From Chrysomallon squamiferum (taxonomy: Eukaryota > Mollusca > Gastropoda > Neomphalida > Peltospiridae), in assembly GCA_012295275.1 (NCBI GenBank), contig CM022671.1, positions 32,062,427-32,126,426 on the forward strand: a stretch of 64,000 nucleotides of DNA. The letters are read 5' to 3'. The translations under genes were made by a program, and so were the position numbers. Positions 10,797 to 22,660 of the stretch are shown in pieces. Within the stretch, counting starts at the first letter, position 1, and every line of letters begins with the position of its first letter. The notes beneath the pieces were generated by a model. The model searched no databases. It was not told the DNA's origin and saw only the letters and a program-made list of their open reading frames with translations.

Positions 10797-13064
10797 AGGA
10801 GCTGCAGTTCCCTTTTCACTTGATTATAGGATCATAATGAAACTCAAATGAAGATTTTAATATTTGAAGACATAGAATTTGGTCTTCCTTTCATTTAGTT
10901 TACGTAAAATTTTGCTTCACCGCTGCACTTCCTCAACGTGCTATTTTTACGCTGTCTTTTAAAATATTTACATGGTTTCAACATCCTCGAAGCTGCGAAA
11001 GTTTCTTCTTTATTAACCAACCCAACAAATCCTAACATTAAACATGCCGGTTTTTTTTTTTTTTTTTTTTGCTTTTTAAATTTTCGGGCACGATTATGTA
11101 TTCCACCGCGCGTCTAAGTTCCGGACTATTTTTAAATTAAGCACACAGAAAACTGATTTGTTTGATTTGCATTAGGATATTGATTTTCTAGTGGCGGTGC
11201 ATCTTGTGAAAGGAACCTGCCTCATGATAAAGATCGCGTGCTCCTCTCTGCTGAACAATAAATAACACATGTTGACATGTTCTCTAGTAACACATTTCTG
11301 ATGCTTCTAGCGGCATTCAGAAAGCTGTGAAAGAGTTCATTCCCTTCGCTCATTCGGCAAATTCCGTACGTGCTCGCTAATCACTAACAGCAGACGTGAA
11401 AATGAAAACAAAGGTATTTTTTGTAAAGGTGTCGAGTTTGCAGTTATGAACAGCGGAATTTGATTGTAATGCGATTAATGCAATAATAATAATAATAATA
11501 ACAACAACAACAAAAAAACAGTAATAATGATGATGATCGATCCTGTATTTCAGAAAACTAAGGAAAAAGGTACTGAATATAATTATAATAATCTGCGTTA
11601 TAATTATAATTTAAAAATAGGAATGTCGATGTACTTTCTGACATCCACATATTAATATTATTATTTCCTTTCAACATTTGTTGCTAACAGTCTGAGAGTT
11701 GCGGTCAACGCGATATCAGTGATCAAATTTACAAAACGTTTAAGAACCAAACAACGTAATTAAAAAGGAAGATCCATTAATAATTTAAAAATTACCAAGA
11801 GTGCAGTTTAGTGGTGACACTATTTAAACTGATCTGTCCATACAAGCCTTAATGCTGAAGTCAAACAATGCACAATTAATACAAAGCGGTTCAAGAACAC
11901 AAAACGACTGACACTCTTGCGAAAAGTTAGACTCTTCACGGCAGGCGTGATTTAACACTTTTCTGATACAATCATACCCGTGCAAAAGTATGTAGGACTT
12001 TCCAGCGTTCCCTACTCGTTTCAAGTCTGTTCTTTACAGTCAGTTCATAATGCGAGTAGTGTGCTGGGTAATTCAGTTACACGTACAGTCAGCTGAGTAA
12101 CTGATAGCATGAGAACAGAGAGCAGCGACTCGACAGTAGGGTTAAGCCTTTTGTAAGCATGTTTTGACACATGATATAAAATGTTATGCTTTTTTTTTTT
12201 TCCCCTTCTATGGCTCCTTTTATCGCTGTCTAATCCACTTATGTACCAATAAAGCGGAGAGTGAGAGAAGGACCTATAGACAGTTTGACACTCACTTTCC
12301 AACAACGTTCTAAAATTTAAATAACCGGGATCTTTTTTGTAGATGTTTCTGAAAGTCACAGGCACCAAATCGCTTTTCTTTATTTTATCATCATAATCAT
12401 CATCATCATCATCATTGTGTTAATGTTTTCTTCATGTTCTTCTAATTTTTGTGTGTTCTTAACTGTGATGTAATTGCTATTACTTAGAAGAAGTGGTTAA
12501 GAGAGTGATGGCAAATACATTCATTCATTATCAGTTTTCTTCTTTTTCTTCTTATTATTTTGTCGTTGTTGTTGTTAACATTTACTTGTTGTTGTTTATA
12601 CTGCTATGTAACTGATTGTTTATTATCGGTTTACTAATTCTTTGCATTAAAAAGCTAAAACTCTTTTGATAATAATGCTAAGAAGAAAGAAAGAAAGAAA
12701 AAAGTCATACATGCAAAAGACATTATCTGTTTATAAAGGACAAATTCAGCAACCCGCCTTCAAGCTGACTGGGAAATGCAAAAGTGAATACTGTGTTACA
12801 TGATTTAAAGCGTACGCCTAAAGACCTTGCAGGCTTCGAAATCCCTGAAGTCATACCACCTGTCAAAAATAATATATTGTTTTCCCAAGCGTTACTGTAG
12901 TTTTCTTCAGCTTTCAAAGTGATTAAGCGTTGCTTGAAATTGGAGGGACAATAATAATTATGAATGTTTTATAAAAAGGCTGTTCAGTGTTTTTAGTATT
13001 ATTTTAAACGAGAATGGGTTATCACCGAAACAGATATCGTATCTTTCATTATGGAATAACTAAT

Positions 13065-13067
<3 letters not shown>

Positions 13068-13155
<88 letters not shown>
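13068..13155 (+). repeat. (TC)n microsatellite
   Basis: About 44 perfect TC units, the longest dinucleotide run in the window. Confidence 0.95.
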
Positions 13156-13157
<2 letters not shown>

Positions 13158-13754
13158 ATTTCTATTTTTATTTTGTTATTTTTTGTTTAAGTTTAACATA
13201 TTTTCTTGCTTGAATGTTGTTTATTATTTTGTTTACTTTGAGTAATAAAAGTGGTAGCAGTAGTAGTATTAATAACAATAAAATAAAATAAAATAATGAT
13301 AATAGTAATAGCAATTGTAATTTTTTTTTATCTCACCCATACAATATAATCAGCAGAGTTATAACAATAAACAAATTCAATATAGTATATTATAAAAACA
13401 CATTTACCATAATTAACCATACTTTTTATTATACTACGTTTTTTTTTTTTTTATAGAGTTCAAGTGTTCCTATTCTACATGACAATAAATATGATTTATA
13501 TCGGTACTGTATTAAGTCTAATGTGATTTGACACTAAAATAAACAGTAAGCTGATCATAACCAAAAATTCCTGTACGCTATCATGAGTGTATTTCAGGCC
13601 GAGTGTGTTACAGTTAACCAAATGATGTGTTTACATAATATGTTAATCTGGATTATAATCAGAGCTCGTTATGACATGATTAGCATTTCCATGTTGTAAG
13701 AAGTTCATTGTGTGTGTAAAACCAGACAGCTGCAGCTAAATGTTTCAGATTGTT

Positions 13755-13795
13755 GTCTGGTTAGTCACAGGATCAAATCTTCTCACTGTATTTAT
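13755..13795 (+). repeat. SINE-like B-box fragment
   Basis: GGTTAGTCACAGGATCAAATCT here shares TCACAGGATCAAATCT with the - strand fragment at 59551-59615. No clear A box precedes it, so it is a partial copy. Confidence 0.4.
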
Positions 13796-14119
13796 CTATT
13801 TCTCTGTGAGTCTTCATACAAATACATGCAGTAAATTATCATTTTCATATTATTTATTAATCTATTTACATTTACATTTCATTTTATTTTATTTCCCGTT
13901 TTATTTATTTATTTATTATTTATTTATTTATTTTAATCATAAAGATTATGCAAGAATAAAATATAGTTTTAATTACAGTATAACTGTGGCTTTGAATTCT
14001 CTTTAAAAATGCGATTTTGTTATTGTTATTATTATTTTTTTAATCGTCAGATTTTATCAGCTTCCTGCTTTCTTTGTTTATCATGACGGCTGTCGAACAA
14101 GCAAACATCTGGCTTTTGA

Positions 14120-14330
14120 ACAGTACGTTATGGTTGAGTGTCTCCATTGAGCTGTTTTCCCGTTCCACCTGGTACTCCACGAAGGCAGTGACATGTGCTT
14201 TTCTTGTAAGAAAGTATGTTGCTGCTAATCGATAACAGTCGACCAGAAAAAGGTAGCAGCGGATTTCTTAACTTAGTCAGAACCATTACAGAGCAAGCAT
14301 CCGCTGACAGTCAATCATTATTAATATCGA
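14120..14330 (+). repeat. Diverged duplicate A of an unclassified element
   Basis: Shares with 14675-14830, in the same order, TCCATTG, CTCCACGA, AAGGC-GT, ATGTGC, GTTGCT-AAT, AACA and a CAGCGG-TTTC end. The spacing is similar, so both look like old copies of one roughly 150-200-bp repeat or a local duplication. Confidence 0.4.
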
Positions 14331-14470
14331 ATATTCGTGTCGTTAAACAAATATATTTATTAATTCAGCAAAATGTCAGCATTATTATTCATTCTTAGTT
14401 TTCATTTGCCATTTCAGTGTTACTGCGAGTTGATTAAATTAGCATCGTAATTTCTAAAATGATTATTTTG

Positions 14471-14472
14471 AT

Positions 14473-14503
<31 letters not shown>

Positions 14504-14505
14504 TT
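14471..14505 (+). repeat. (ATTT)n microsatellite
   Basis: About eight TTTA units. Similar runs occur at 13890-13935, 15150-15180, 17296-17338 and 36075-36125. Confidence 0.85.
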
Positions 14506-14674
14506 ACAACTTTTTTCAGTGTTTGATTTGTTTAAACTCCTGTCTAGCCAATATAGCGTTTCAGATTGTGCTATTAAGTTTTCGCTAATTCACTGGAATA
14601 GTATTTGATGTATTAAATAAATTATCAGTGCGTGATAGATAACAGGTTCAATCTTCAACAGTGCGCTAGACTGA

Positions 14675-14835
14675 TTGTTTCCATTGTCAGAGTTCTCCAC
14701 GACTGGTTTATCAAAGGCCGTAGTATGTGCATTGCGGCATATGGGAAGGTGAATATTAGAGATCATTTGTTGCTAATTGAAAACATTAACCCTGTCGCGT
14801 GGCAACAGCGGGTTTCCTCTCTCATTGTGTACCTT
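14675..14835 (+). repeat. Diverged duplicate B of an unclassified element
   Basis: Partner of the block at 14120-14330. Contains TTTCCATTGTC, CTCCACGACTGG, AAGGCCGTAGTATGTGC, GTTGCTAATTG and GGCAACAGCGGGTTTCC in matching order. It encodes nothing recognisable. Confidence 0.4.
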
Positions 14836-15131
14836 AGCAATATAGCAATTGGTTAAATGTGTTTTAGTTAAATAAAACATTTCTTTTTTTAAATTTCAGA
14901 AAAACGAAAAACAGCACCCGAAATAAAAATCTGTTTGAAAATGTTATTCAACAATGCAGATAAATGTCTCTTTATATGAAAAATAAACCCACATTAATTA
15001 ATCGTGTCAAAATCGGTTGACAAACATTTGGAATTTTTTTATATTGTAAGGAAATAAAAATAAATAAACAAATGAAAAATAATCATTGTATTATTACTAT
15101 TATTATTGTGTTGTTATTGTTATTGTTGTTG

Positions 15132-15137
15132 TTATTA

Positions 15138-15179
<42 letters not shown>

Positions 15180-15200
15180 TTTATTTTTATTTTTATTTTT
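15132..15200 (+). repeat. (TTA)n-(TTTA)n compound microsatellite
   Basis: ATT units pass into TTTA units and then a T-rich stretch. Translations are Ile/Leu/Phe homopolymers. Confidence 0.85.
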
Positions 15201-15436
15201 TTCTATTTCACCAAATGCATTTCACACAAACAGAACGACACATTTTCTGTAATGTGCCAGTGATTTTCTTTTCTTTATTTATTTGTTTGTTGCTGGTGTT
15301 CTACTTGTTTTAATCAATTTTATAACAGCAACCAAAATAACAAGTGAGTTAAACAAAATATACTAAAAAAAACCGAGTTAACAACACATTCAGACTAATA
15401 ATACGAATGTGAATATTCAGACGTTAGGACGTCGTT

Positions 15437-15523
15437 CACTGAAACTATCTTTTAGATCTGTGTGTATCGGGTGACAACGTTGACAACACAAAACCAAGTA
15501 GCAGATGTTGACAGTTAATAGTG
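15437..15523 (+). repeat. Dispersed repeat copy 1 (about 85 bp)
   Basis: Aligns by eye with 17094-17175: ACTGAAACTATCT, ATCTRTGT, TATC-GTRACAA, GCR-TRA-A-CARAACCAAGTAGCA and GTTAATAGT are shared in order. An unclassified interspersed repeat; no terminal repeats are evident. Confidence 0.5.
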
Positions 15524-16429
15524 TATATATTTATCATCCAAAAATCATACGTAAGCGCTAGAACTCATATCATTTTATTGAGGTGATAACTAAATACACA
15601 CACACACCTAATCAGAGATACATCAAGTGAGATAAAGAGAAAACAAGAGAGCCGGCTGATATAATGAATCGGAGATAATGAGAGAGAGTGTTATTTGTTT
15701 ACCGTTTCTCCTGATTTTGTACAACATGGAGTACGTTTGAAAGTTTTGTCACAAAACACCCATGTCATATATTACTGTAAATATATTATCTTCAAATTAA
15801 TATTAAAATAATCACACACAAATGACCCATTGGCTGGTGGCGCTGGCAGACTGCGACTAAAGATGGTTCATGTTTCACAAAGAGATTTAAAACCCGAGGT
15901 CACGCTTGCGTGAACACGGTGCGTTATCGTTCAGAAGACCCCCCCATTCGCCTTTTACTACGCTTTTTTTCCCATCACTCTCTCTTGTTCGGTGGTGTCG
16001 AGTAATTACTGTTTTATTTACTGTTTAATTTTAATGATAATTAAAATAATACCGCTGTGAACAGAAGCAATCTAGTTGTAGTAGAATTAATAATATGTTA
16101 TTTGATTGCATTACATGAATTTTAGTTCTTTTTGTTTAGTTTAGCAGCTGCAGTAGCAACAGTTATGTTATATGTGTGTATATATGTATGTAATAACAAA
16201 AGCAACAACTACACGCACACATACACAACTTCAAATGCGCGAAGACCAACAAATGAAACGTTAAACGCAGCGGCGAGCGCTCTTGTAAGAATCGATCGTG
16301 CGATCTACCATACATCAGTCCGAAGAAAACTTGCTTGCTGTCAAGACATCTTAAGTATAGCATTTTAGTAATGAATTATTAAAATGTTATAAATACAAAA
16401 ATAACATTACACCAAAAAAATACAAGCTA

Positions 16430-16475
16430 TCGCAGGGATCCGAACCACTCATCCAGCAGTTGTGATGTTATTTGA
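16430..16475 (-). repeat. Possible tRNA-derived fragment (B-box-like)
   Basis: On the - strand, GGATGAGTGGTTCGGATCCC includes a good B-box match (GGTTCGGATCC). A box A is not clear. Probably the 3' part of a SINE head. Confidence 0.3.
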
Positions 16476-17093
16476 CCTAAATTGACCTCTGTATCACTGG
16501 TGGCGGAAACTGTCCTTTTTTTTTCTTCTTTTTTTTAATCTTTTTTTTCGTGTCTCTTTGATTTTATCTTATTTTTTACATTTCTTCTTATTTTCTCCTT
16601 CTGATTTGCAGCACATACCCTCAAAAACACTTGCCGATAACTCTATTTACAGAATTTAAAGGTGTTATTTCAAGTTTTTACGCAGATTGTTAAGCTTGAC
16701 AATTGTTCAATTTTCGGTAATTTTCGACAAGCTCGGTAACACGTGTTTCCATTGAAGTGCGGCAAAACGGGAATGTAGTTACTATCGATCGGTAAGCCGC
16801 TGTGAGGGTATTGCCGTATATCACCAGTTTTAACAACAGCCATTCGTAGTAAATATAATTGACGTTGTTTCCCCAGCTGACCCGAGCTAATTGCCTTAAT
16901 ACGTATATCCTTTCTGCCTGTGTGTGTTGTTATTATCATTGTTGTAGCGAATAAAAAATATATATAACATGTTAGTAACTAATGTGAAAAAAGAATGAGA
17001 GAGAGCGCCAGAAGAAAGAAAAAAAAATTTGAAGATAGCTTTCATATGGAAACATTTATTAAAACAAATAATAATAATATATAAAAAAAACTT

Positions 17094-17175
17094 TACTGAA
17101 ACTATCTAGAATCTATGTTTATCACGTAACAATAGCGATAAAACAGAACCAAGTAGCACGTAGTATTTAATAGTT
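17094..17175 (+). repeat. Dispersed repeat copy 2 (about 85 bp)
   Basis: Partner of 15437-15523, same orientation, 1.66 kb away, including the shared AACCAAGTAGCA core. Same-strand copies suggest either an interspersed element or an old segmental duplication. Confidence 0.5.
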
Positions 17176-17295
17176 AGGTTTTTTAAGTAACCTTCCCCTA
17201 AAAAAATTTTTTATTTTTTTTAAAAAGACGGATGGAGACACTTAAAGAGAATTAAGAGGCTAATTCATGATTTCAGAAAAATGAGAGCCTAAATT

Positions 17296-17334
<39 letters not shown>

Positions 17335-17500
17335 TTTTAACTAACAAAAATTAAAAAAATAAAAAAAATAAAAAAATAATAATAAAAATAAATAAATAAT
17401 AATAATAAAATAAAATAAAAATAAATAAATAAGTAAATAAATATAAAAATAATAAAATAATAATAAAATAAAAAATATAAATAATAAAAAATATGATAAA
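17296..17500 (+). repeat. (TTTA)n and A/T-rich low-complexity block
   Basis: TTTA units (17296-17338) are followed by AATA/AAATA-rich DNA to about 17500. No interpretable content. Confidence 0.8.
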
Positions 17501-17570
17501 ATGAATGTGATTGATATAACTTTCAAAATGAAAATGTGCTTCATAATAAATAAATAATGAAATAATGAAA

Positions 17571-17650
17571 TAGCAGTATATTTATATATATATATATAAA
17601 CTACAGATAGCAGTATATTTATATATATATATATAAACTACAGATAGCAG
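17571..17650 (+). repeat. Perfect tandem duplication of a 37-bp unit
   Basis: Units 17571-17607 and 17608-17644 are identical by eye (TAGCAGTATATTT, then TA repeats, then AAACTACAGA), followed by the first six bases of a third unit (TAGCAG). Complete identity marks it as recent. Confidence 0.9.
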
Positions 17651-18060
17651 CAAAATATGATATATAATATTATTCTTTTGCTTAAGTGTATAAAACAATG
17701 ATAACAATAATAACAACCTTAATTCCTGTAGCAGTCTAAGCAACCCATGCGTATACTGTGAAATGAAAATTTGAATAAGTAATCACATTTGTAATACGTG
17801 TTTACAAAGAAAATATTTTGTCATACTGATAAACTCGAGATACTGCTGCATTGATAGAACGGTAAGCAAAACAGCGACTCCACTGAAGTCTACATGTATC
17901 TGTTTTCAAAACACTAGCTTTCGTTAAGTTGGAATAGTTATCGTAGTAGAGAACATCTCCCAAATTAGTTCAGTATCATAATCGGTGTGGCCATTCGATC
18001 CTGGTTCTTAAAGATCTTAAATCGAAAACTTAACTATTGCTCTATGTAATGGAGTTTAAC

Positions 18061-18810
18061 CACCTCTCCGTATAGACTGGTAAGACTTAACCACTGCTCC
18101 ATGTAATGGAGTCAGTCCACCACTCTCTATAGACCGGTAAGACTTAACCACTGCTCCATGTAATGGAGTCAGTCCACCACTCTCTATAGACCGGTAAGAC
18201 TTAACCACTGCTCCATGTAATGGAGTCAGTCCACCACTCCGTATAGACTGGTAAGACTTAACCACTGCTCCATGTAATGGAGTCAGTCCACCACTCCGTA
18301 TAGACTGGTAAGACTTAACCACTGCTCCATGTAATGGAGTCAGTCCACCACTCCGTATAGACCGGTAAGACTTAACCACTGCTCCATGTAATGGAGTCAG
18401 TCCACCACTCTCTATAGACCGGTAAGACTTAACCACTGCTCCATGTAATGGAGTCAGTCCACCATTCCGTATAGACTGGTAAGACTTAACCACTACTCCA
18501 TGTACTGGAGTCAGTCCACCACTCTCTATAGACTGGTAAGACATAACCACTGCTCCATGTAATGGAGTCAGTCCACCACTCTCTATAGACTGGTAAGACT
18601 TAACCATGTACTGGAGTCAGTCCACCACTCTCTATAGACTGGTAAGACTTAACCATGTACTGGAGTCAGTCCACCATTCTCTATAGACTGGTAAGACCTA
18701 ACCACTGCTCCATGTAATGGAGTCAGTCCACCACTCTCTATAGACTGGTAAGACTTAACCATGTAATGGAATCAGTCCACCACTCTCTATAGACTGGTAA
18801 GACTTAACCA
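18061..18810. repeat. 57-bp minisatellite with about 13 units
   Basis: A 57-bp unit (GGTAAGACTTAACCACTGCT..., ending in ...TCTATAGACC) is repeated head to tail with about 95% identity. Each unit contains a perfect hairpin, CTCCAT-GTA-ATGGAG. Four units near the right end lack 8 bp between direct CCA repeats, giving 49-bp variants, and some units have TACTGGAG instead of TAATGGAG. Because 57 is three times 19, the - strand stays open for 183 codons as a 19-residue repeat, but there is no flanking gene structure, so coding is unlikely. Confidence 0.92.
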
Positions 18811-19033
18811 TGCAGCCTGGCTGAGCAGACGAGACTGTATAGTGACCGCAGACGTGGTGTGAACAGACGAAGCAGAAGGCGAAGTTACGAAGAACAGCCA
18901 TTAATTTGACGTCTAACGGGCAAAATGTCTGGACTGTAGATTTCACGGGTGATCGGAGAACAGAACAAAGAAGGTAATTGGTTCTGAGGCGTCTAAGAGA
19001 AATACTGAATGTTCTATGATTAAGCAACCATCG

Positions 19034-19105
19034 ACTAGGTGACGTAGTTTAGAAACATTGTGTTTCTGATTAGTAAGCATCAGGATCGAATCCCTGTAGT
19101 GCTAT
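19034..19105 (+). repeat. tRNA-derived SINE-like fragment
   Basis: CAGGATCGAATCCCTG (19081-19096) is a near-perfect tRNA T-arm/B box (GGTTCGAATCC class). Some 40 bp upstream, TGACGTAGTTTAGAAAC resembles an A box. The cloverleaf is not intact, so it is a SINE relic rather than a tRNA gene. Confidence 0.5.
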
Positions 19106-19189
19106 CTGTCATGAGGTAAATAGGAAAGTTTAAAACTATTACATCCTGTCCTCGCTCTAAAATACGGAGGAGCAAACTGCGATGAAGTT

Positions 19190-19500
19190 AGACTGGGTAA
19201 AGATGATTTATTAAACTGTGATAAGGGTCAGTTAAAAAATCCATGATAAAGATGAATTATTTAACTGTGATAACGATGAAGTATTAAACTGTGATAAAGA
19301 TTAATGATCAAACTTAATCAAGGTGAATTATTAAGCTACGATAAAGCTGAATTATTAAATTCTGATCAAGCAGTATTATCTGATAAAGGTAAATAAATAA
19401 ACTATGATAAAACCGAATTATTAACCAATGATAAAGGCCAATTATTTAACATTGATAAAAGTCAAACATTTTTCAGGGATAAAGATTAATGATTAAATTG
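19190..19500 (+). repeat. Degenerate tandem repeat, unit about 25-30 bp
   Basis: The phrase AACTGTGATAAAGATGAATTATT recurs with substitutions and small indels about eleven times (about 19205, 19240, 19265, 19290, 19325, 19345 and so on). No unit is identical to its neighbour, so the array is old. Composition is AT-rich and no frame is conserved. Confidence 0.7.
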
Positions 19501-19741
19501 AAATAAATACGATTGTAATATCAAACCTCTGATTTTTCTAATGCCAGACTTTGATTTTGTAATGGCTGTGAAATAGAAAATTCGTGTTTGCCTCCAGTAC
19601 GAATATTCTTTCCGATTAGCTGTTTTATATTTTTATATATTGGTTTAAGTAGGCAAATATCCCACTGGACATATAATTTTGTCATTACTAATTAAACTGT
19701 ATGAAACAGATCTAAGAAAACAATACCCTATCTGTGTCTAT

Positions 19742-19800
19742 CACACACGCGCACACACGCACACACACACGTAAGTACACATACACATACAAGCACAGTC
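19742..19800 (+). repeat. (CA)n-rich low-complexity
   Basis: CACACGCGCACACACGCACAC-type sequence with retained CpG. A similar tract lies at 20038-20062. Confidence 0.75.
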
Positions 19801-20394
19801 GTGCAAAACAATTTCTATCACTATTAAATAAAGTTTTATTTTATTTTATTATTTCTTTTTCATGGTTCCATCCATTTATACACAGGTATTGTTTCTCTTT
19901 AAAACGAAATACATATAAAAAATGATCTTTCCGATTTCATATTTTCAACGATAACAAAAACCACAACAGCAGTAATAATAATAACAATACAGTTTTGTTT
20001 GCAGGAATCTGTTTGTATAGATATATATGCACATTCGTATACACACGCGCACACTCACACACATCTTTCTTTTGAAGGACTGAAGCCAGGCAGTCAGTTC
20101 TATTCAGCGACCGCTTGCTTCCAGTTTATACACAGTGCATTACACTCTGAACTTTCTGAAACGAAGTGACACTGCGTATGAATACACTTCAGGCACATGA
20201 TTACTGTACCAGAATTTTTGTTTGACTGACCAGTCCGCGACTATTGATTGACGCGTGGAAAACGAAATTAGTATATTAACTGATTAGTTAATTGTCTGAT
20301 TAGTATCTCAGTTCTCTATGAGCGTATGAATACATTATCTAACGGCAGTGTATGCTACAATATAACAGTTACGTATTTTAACTGTTAGCCTCGC

Positions 20395-20455
20395 CTTCTG
20401 TAGCCGAAGCGAGCGCAATGTAAGTGGCGAATGCGATTGTTCGCGGGTCTCGGGA
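20395..20455 (+). repeat. Possible tRNA-derived fragment
   Basis: GTAGCCGAAGCGAGCGC (A-box-like) is followed at about 35 bp by GGGTCTCGGGAATTCAAT (B-box-like). The match is weak but the order and spacing fit a SINE head. Confidence 0.25.
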
Positions 20456-20582
20456 ATTCAATACTTCACATTTAAAGCGTCGTGTTAACTTAAGCGCTTG
20501 TAAATACGGCACGAATTGTCATAGTTAATATAACAAAATTATTAATCTTGTTGAAGCGATAGATAGCTAATGTGATTCTTCG

Positions 20583-20629
20583 AAAAAAAAAAAAAAAAAA
20601 AAAAATGTCCGTACAGCAGTATAAAAGGA

Positions 20630-20702
<73 letters not shown>

Positions 20703-20703
20703 A
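20583..20703 (+). repeat. Poly-A, then (AAT)n and (ATG)n
   Basis: A 23-A run (20583-20605) is followed by about 13 AAT units (20631-20670) and 11 ATG units (to 20703). More AAG and ATG tracts follow at 20800-20845 and 20935-20975. Confidence 0.9.
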
Positions 20704-21039
20704 TGGTAACAACAAAATAATTTTAAAGAGATTATATTGCGTCATACTGAGTAAAATATAATTAAATATAATTACAGTAAACAAGTTGAACAACAACGAG
20801 AAGAAGAAAAAGAATAGAAAAAGAAGAAGAAGAAGAAAAAGAATAACAAAATAACCTTATTAAAGAGATATATGATGTGATAATACAATTACAGGAAATA
20901 ACAGCAGCAAGAATAACAACAATAATGATAATAAAATGATGATGATGATGATGATAATAACGATGATGATGAACATAAATCAGAATAAATATATCTCTGT
21001 ATTTAATATATATATATATATTTTAGATTTACGGTAAAT

Positions 21040-21115
21040 TGGATTTTAGTGGTTCATTTGTAAGGTCGAATGTTCAAGCCCCAAGCAGTGAGAAGTAAAA
21101 GAGGCCCTGTTTGGT
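21040..21115 (+). repeat. Possible tRNA-derived SINE fragment
   Basis: TTTAGTGGTTCATTTGTAAGG followed by TCGAATGTTCAAGCCCC resembles a degenerate D-arm / anticodon / T-arm series. No target-site duplication was seen. Confidence 0.3.
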
Positions 21116-21285
21116 AAATGTTGATAAAAATAATGCAGGTTAAGGACTTAACTGAGCTTTCCAGAGGCTTGTTTGTTTTATTACATATTCACTGGCCAAA
21201 GTCCACATAAAATAACCTTTTCAATTAAACATCAACTACATCATTTTCATTAATATCTTGTATACATACAGGAACATCATCACAA

Positions 21286-21286
21286 C

Positions 21287-21319
<33 letters not shown>

Positions 21320-21500
21320 TTCAACAACAACAACAGTAGTAGTCGTGGTAGCAATTGTATTAGTAGGAGTTGTAGCGGTATATACAGTAGTTGTAGTAGT
21401 AACAGTAGTAGTAGCAATGATGGTACTTGTAGTATAATAAGAATAATAATAAATAGAAAATAACACCAAAAGCAAACAAACAAACAAACAAACAAAAAAT
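21286..21500 (+). repeat. (AAT)n, (GTA)n and (CAAA)n tracts
   Basis: AAT units (21286-21320), imperfect GTA/GTT units (21330-21425) and CAAA units (21473-21497). Reading frames on both strands here are homopolymeric artefacts. Confidence 0.85.
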
Positions 21501-21879
21501 AATAATAATAATTAAAAAAAAATTAAAAAATTAAAAAAAAGAAAGAAAGAAAGCAAGGAAATAATACGTATAGTTAGATAAGTAGGATATATTCCTATGT
21601 TCATATTAAATAATAATAATATATTTCAGAGAAGAAATGTTCATAAGATGAAAAGCAATTTCTTACGTTTTGATTATTCTCACGCTCTCACATACACAGA
21701 CTCCCAGACCTACGCATGCATACACGTACAAACACACACACACACACACAGACACTACACATTAAGCACTTGTCGAGCAGTATATGAACTGAATGCAGCT
21801 TTGAACAGCACAAATGACCAATACTGCATTATTTCTATGTATTAAACCACTGTTTGAGAATATGATTATATTCATACTT

Positions 21880-22660
21880 CACTACTACAGCCACCACCAC
21901 AACCACTACTACACAACTACAACAGCAACAACAAACAACTAATAGTAAGTTACTACAAAGTTACTATTAATAATACAATACCACTACACTTTTTTTTATT
22001 ATAACTATTACTACAGCGCTATTGCTTTTGCTATTTCTGTTAATACTTCTTCATAACTATTATTATTGCTACTGTCACTACTATTACAACCACTGCTACT
22101 GCTACGACATTTATTACAACAACTTTTATTACTACTATTAATACTTCTGCTATTATTACCTCAGCAACTATTATTAATATTATTCATACTACTATTTACA
22201 ACTACGATTATTTTGCTATTATTATTATGATGACGTTAACAATTATCACCAGTCATTTCACCCAAAACACACACACAACCAAACATACACACACACACCC
22301 TCACAAACACATATGCACACACAACCAAACCACACAAATATTTGTGGGAGAACATGAGTACATCCCTTAAATCAGCTTATTAAATTATTATTACTATTTT
22401 TATTATTGCTGTTAATATCATTACTATTACTAATTCAGCAACTGTTTTTATTTTTCCTGCTACTATTAATAAACTACTATTACTACCATTTTTACTACTG
22501 TTACTACTACTAATACAACTACTATAGTTTATTACCACTACTAACGTTAACATTACTCTGCTACTTGTACTACTACTACTACTTCTACCACCATTTCTAC
22601 TACTACTGTTATTACTGTCAGATGATGCAATCCGCTGTTTTATCTTTAACATATGCATGA
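21880..22660 (+). repeat. Long imperfect (ACT)n/(ATT)n domain with (CA)n insert
   Basis: Nearly 800 bp of interrupted ACT/TAC/ATT trinucleotides, split by a CA-rich block (22260-22340). It is the largest trinucleotide-like domain in the window and ends about 500 bp before the promoter region. Ser/Asn-rich frames on the - strand are repeat-derived. Confidence 0.8.

Noticed and set aside
12045-12368. 107-codon minus-strand frame
   Set aside because: No recognisable motif, contains a poly-Lys run from a poly-T tract, and has no splice or promoter context.
16670-16939. 89-codon minus-strand frame in CpG-rich DNA
   Set aside because: Mixed composition but no domain, no ATG context or neighbouring exon; not supported as a gene.
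18056-18607. 183-codon minus-strand frame made of a 19-residue repeat
   Set aside because: It follows from the 57-bp period of the minisatellite; deletion variants break the frame, and no promoter, exon structure or flanking coding sequence is present.
18061-18810. Resemblance to a CRISPR array (regular repeats)
   Set aside because: Units are contiguous with no unique spacers, in a eukaryotic genome; it is a minisatellite.
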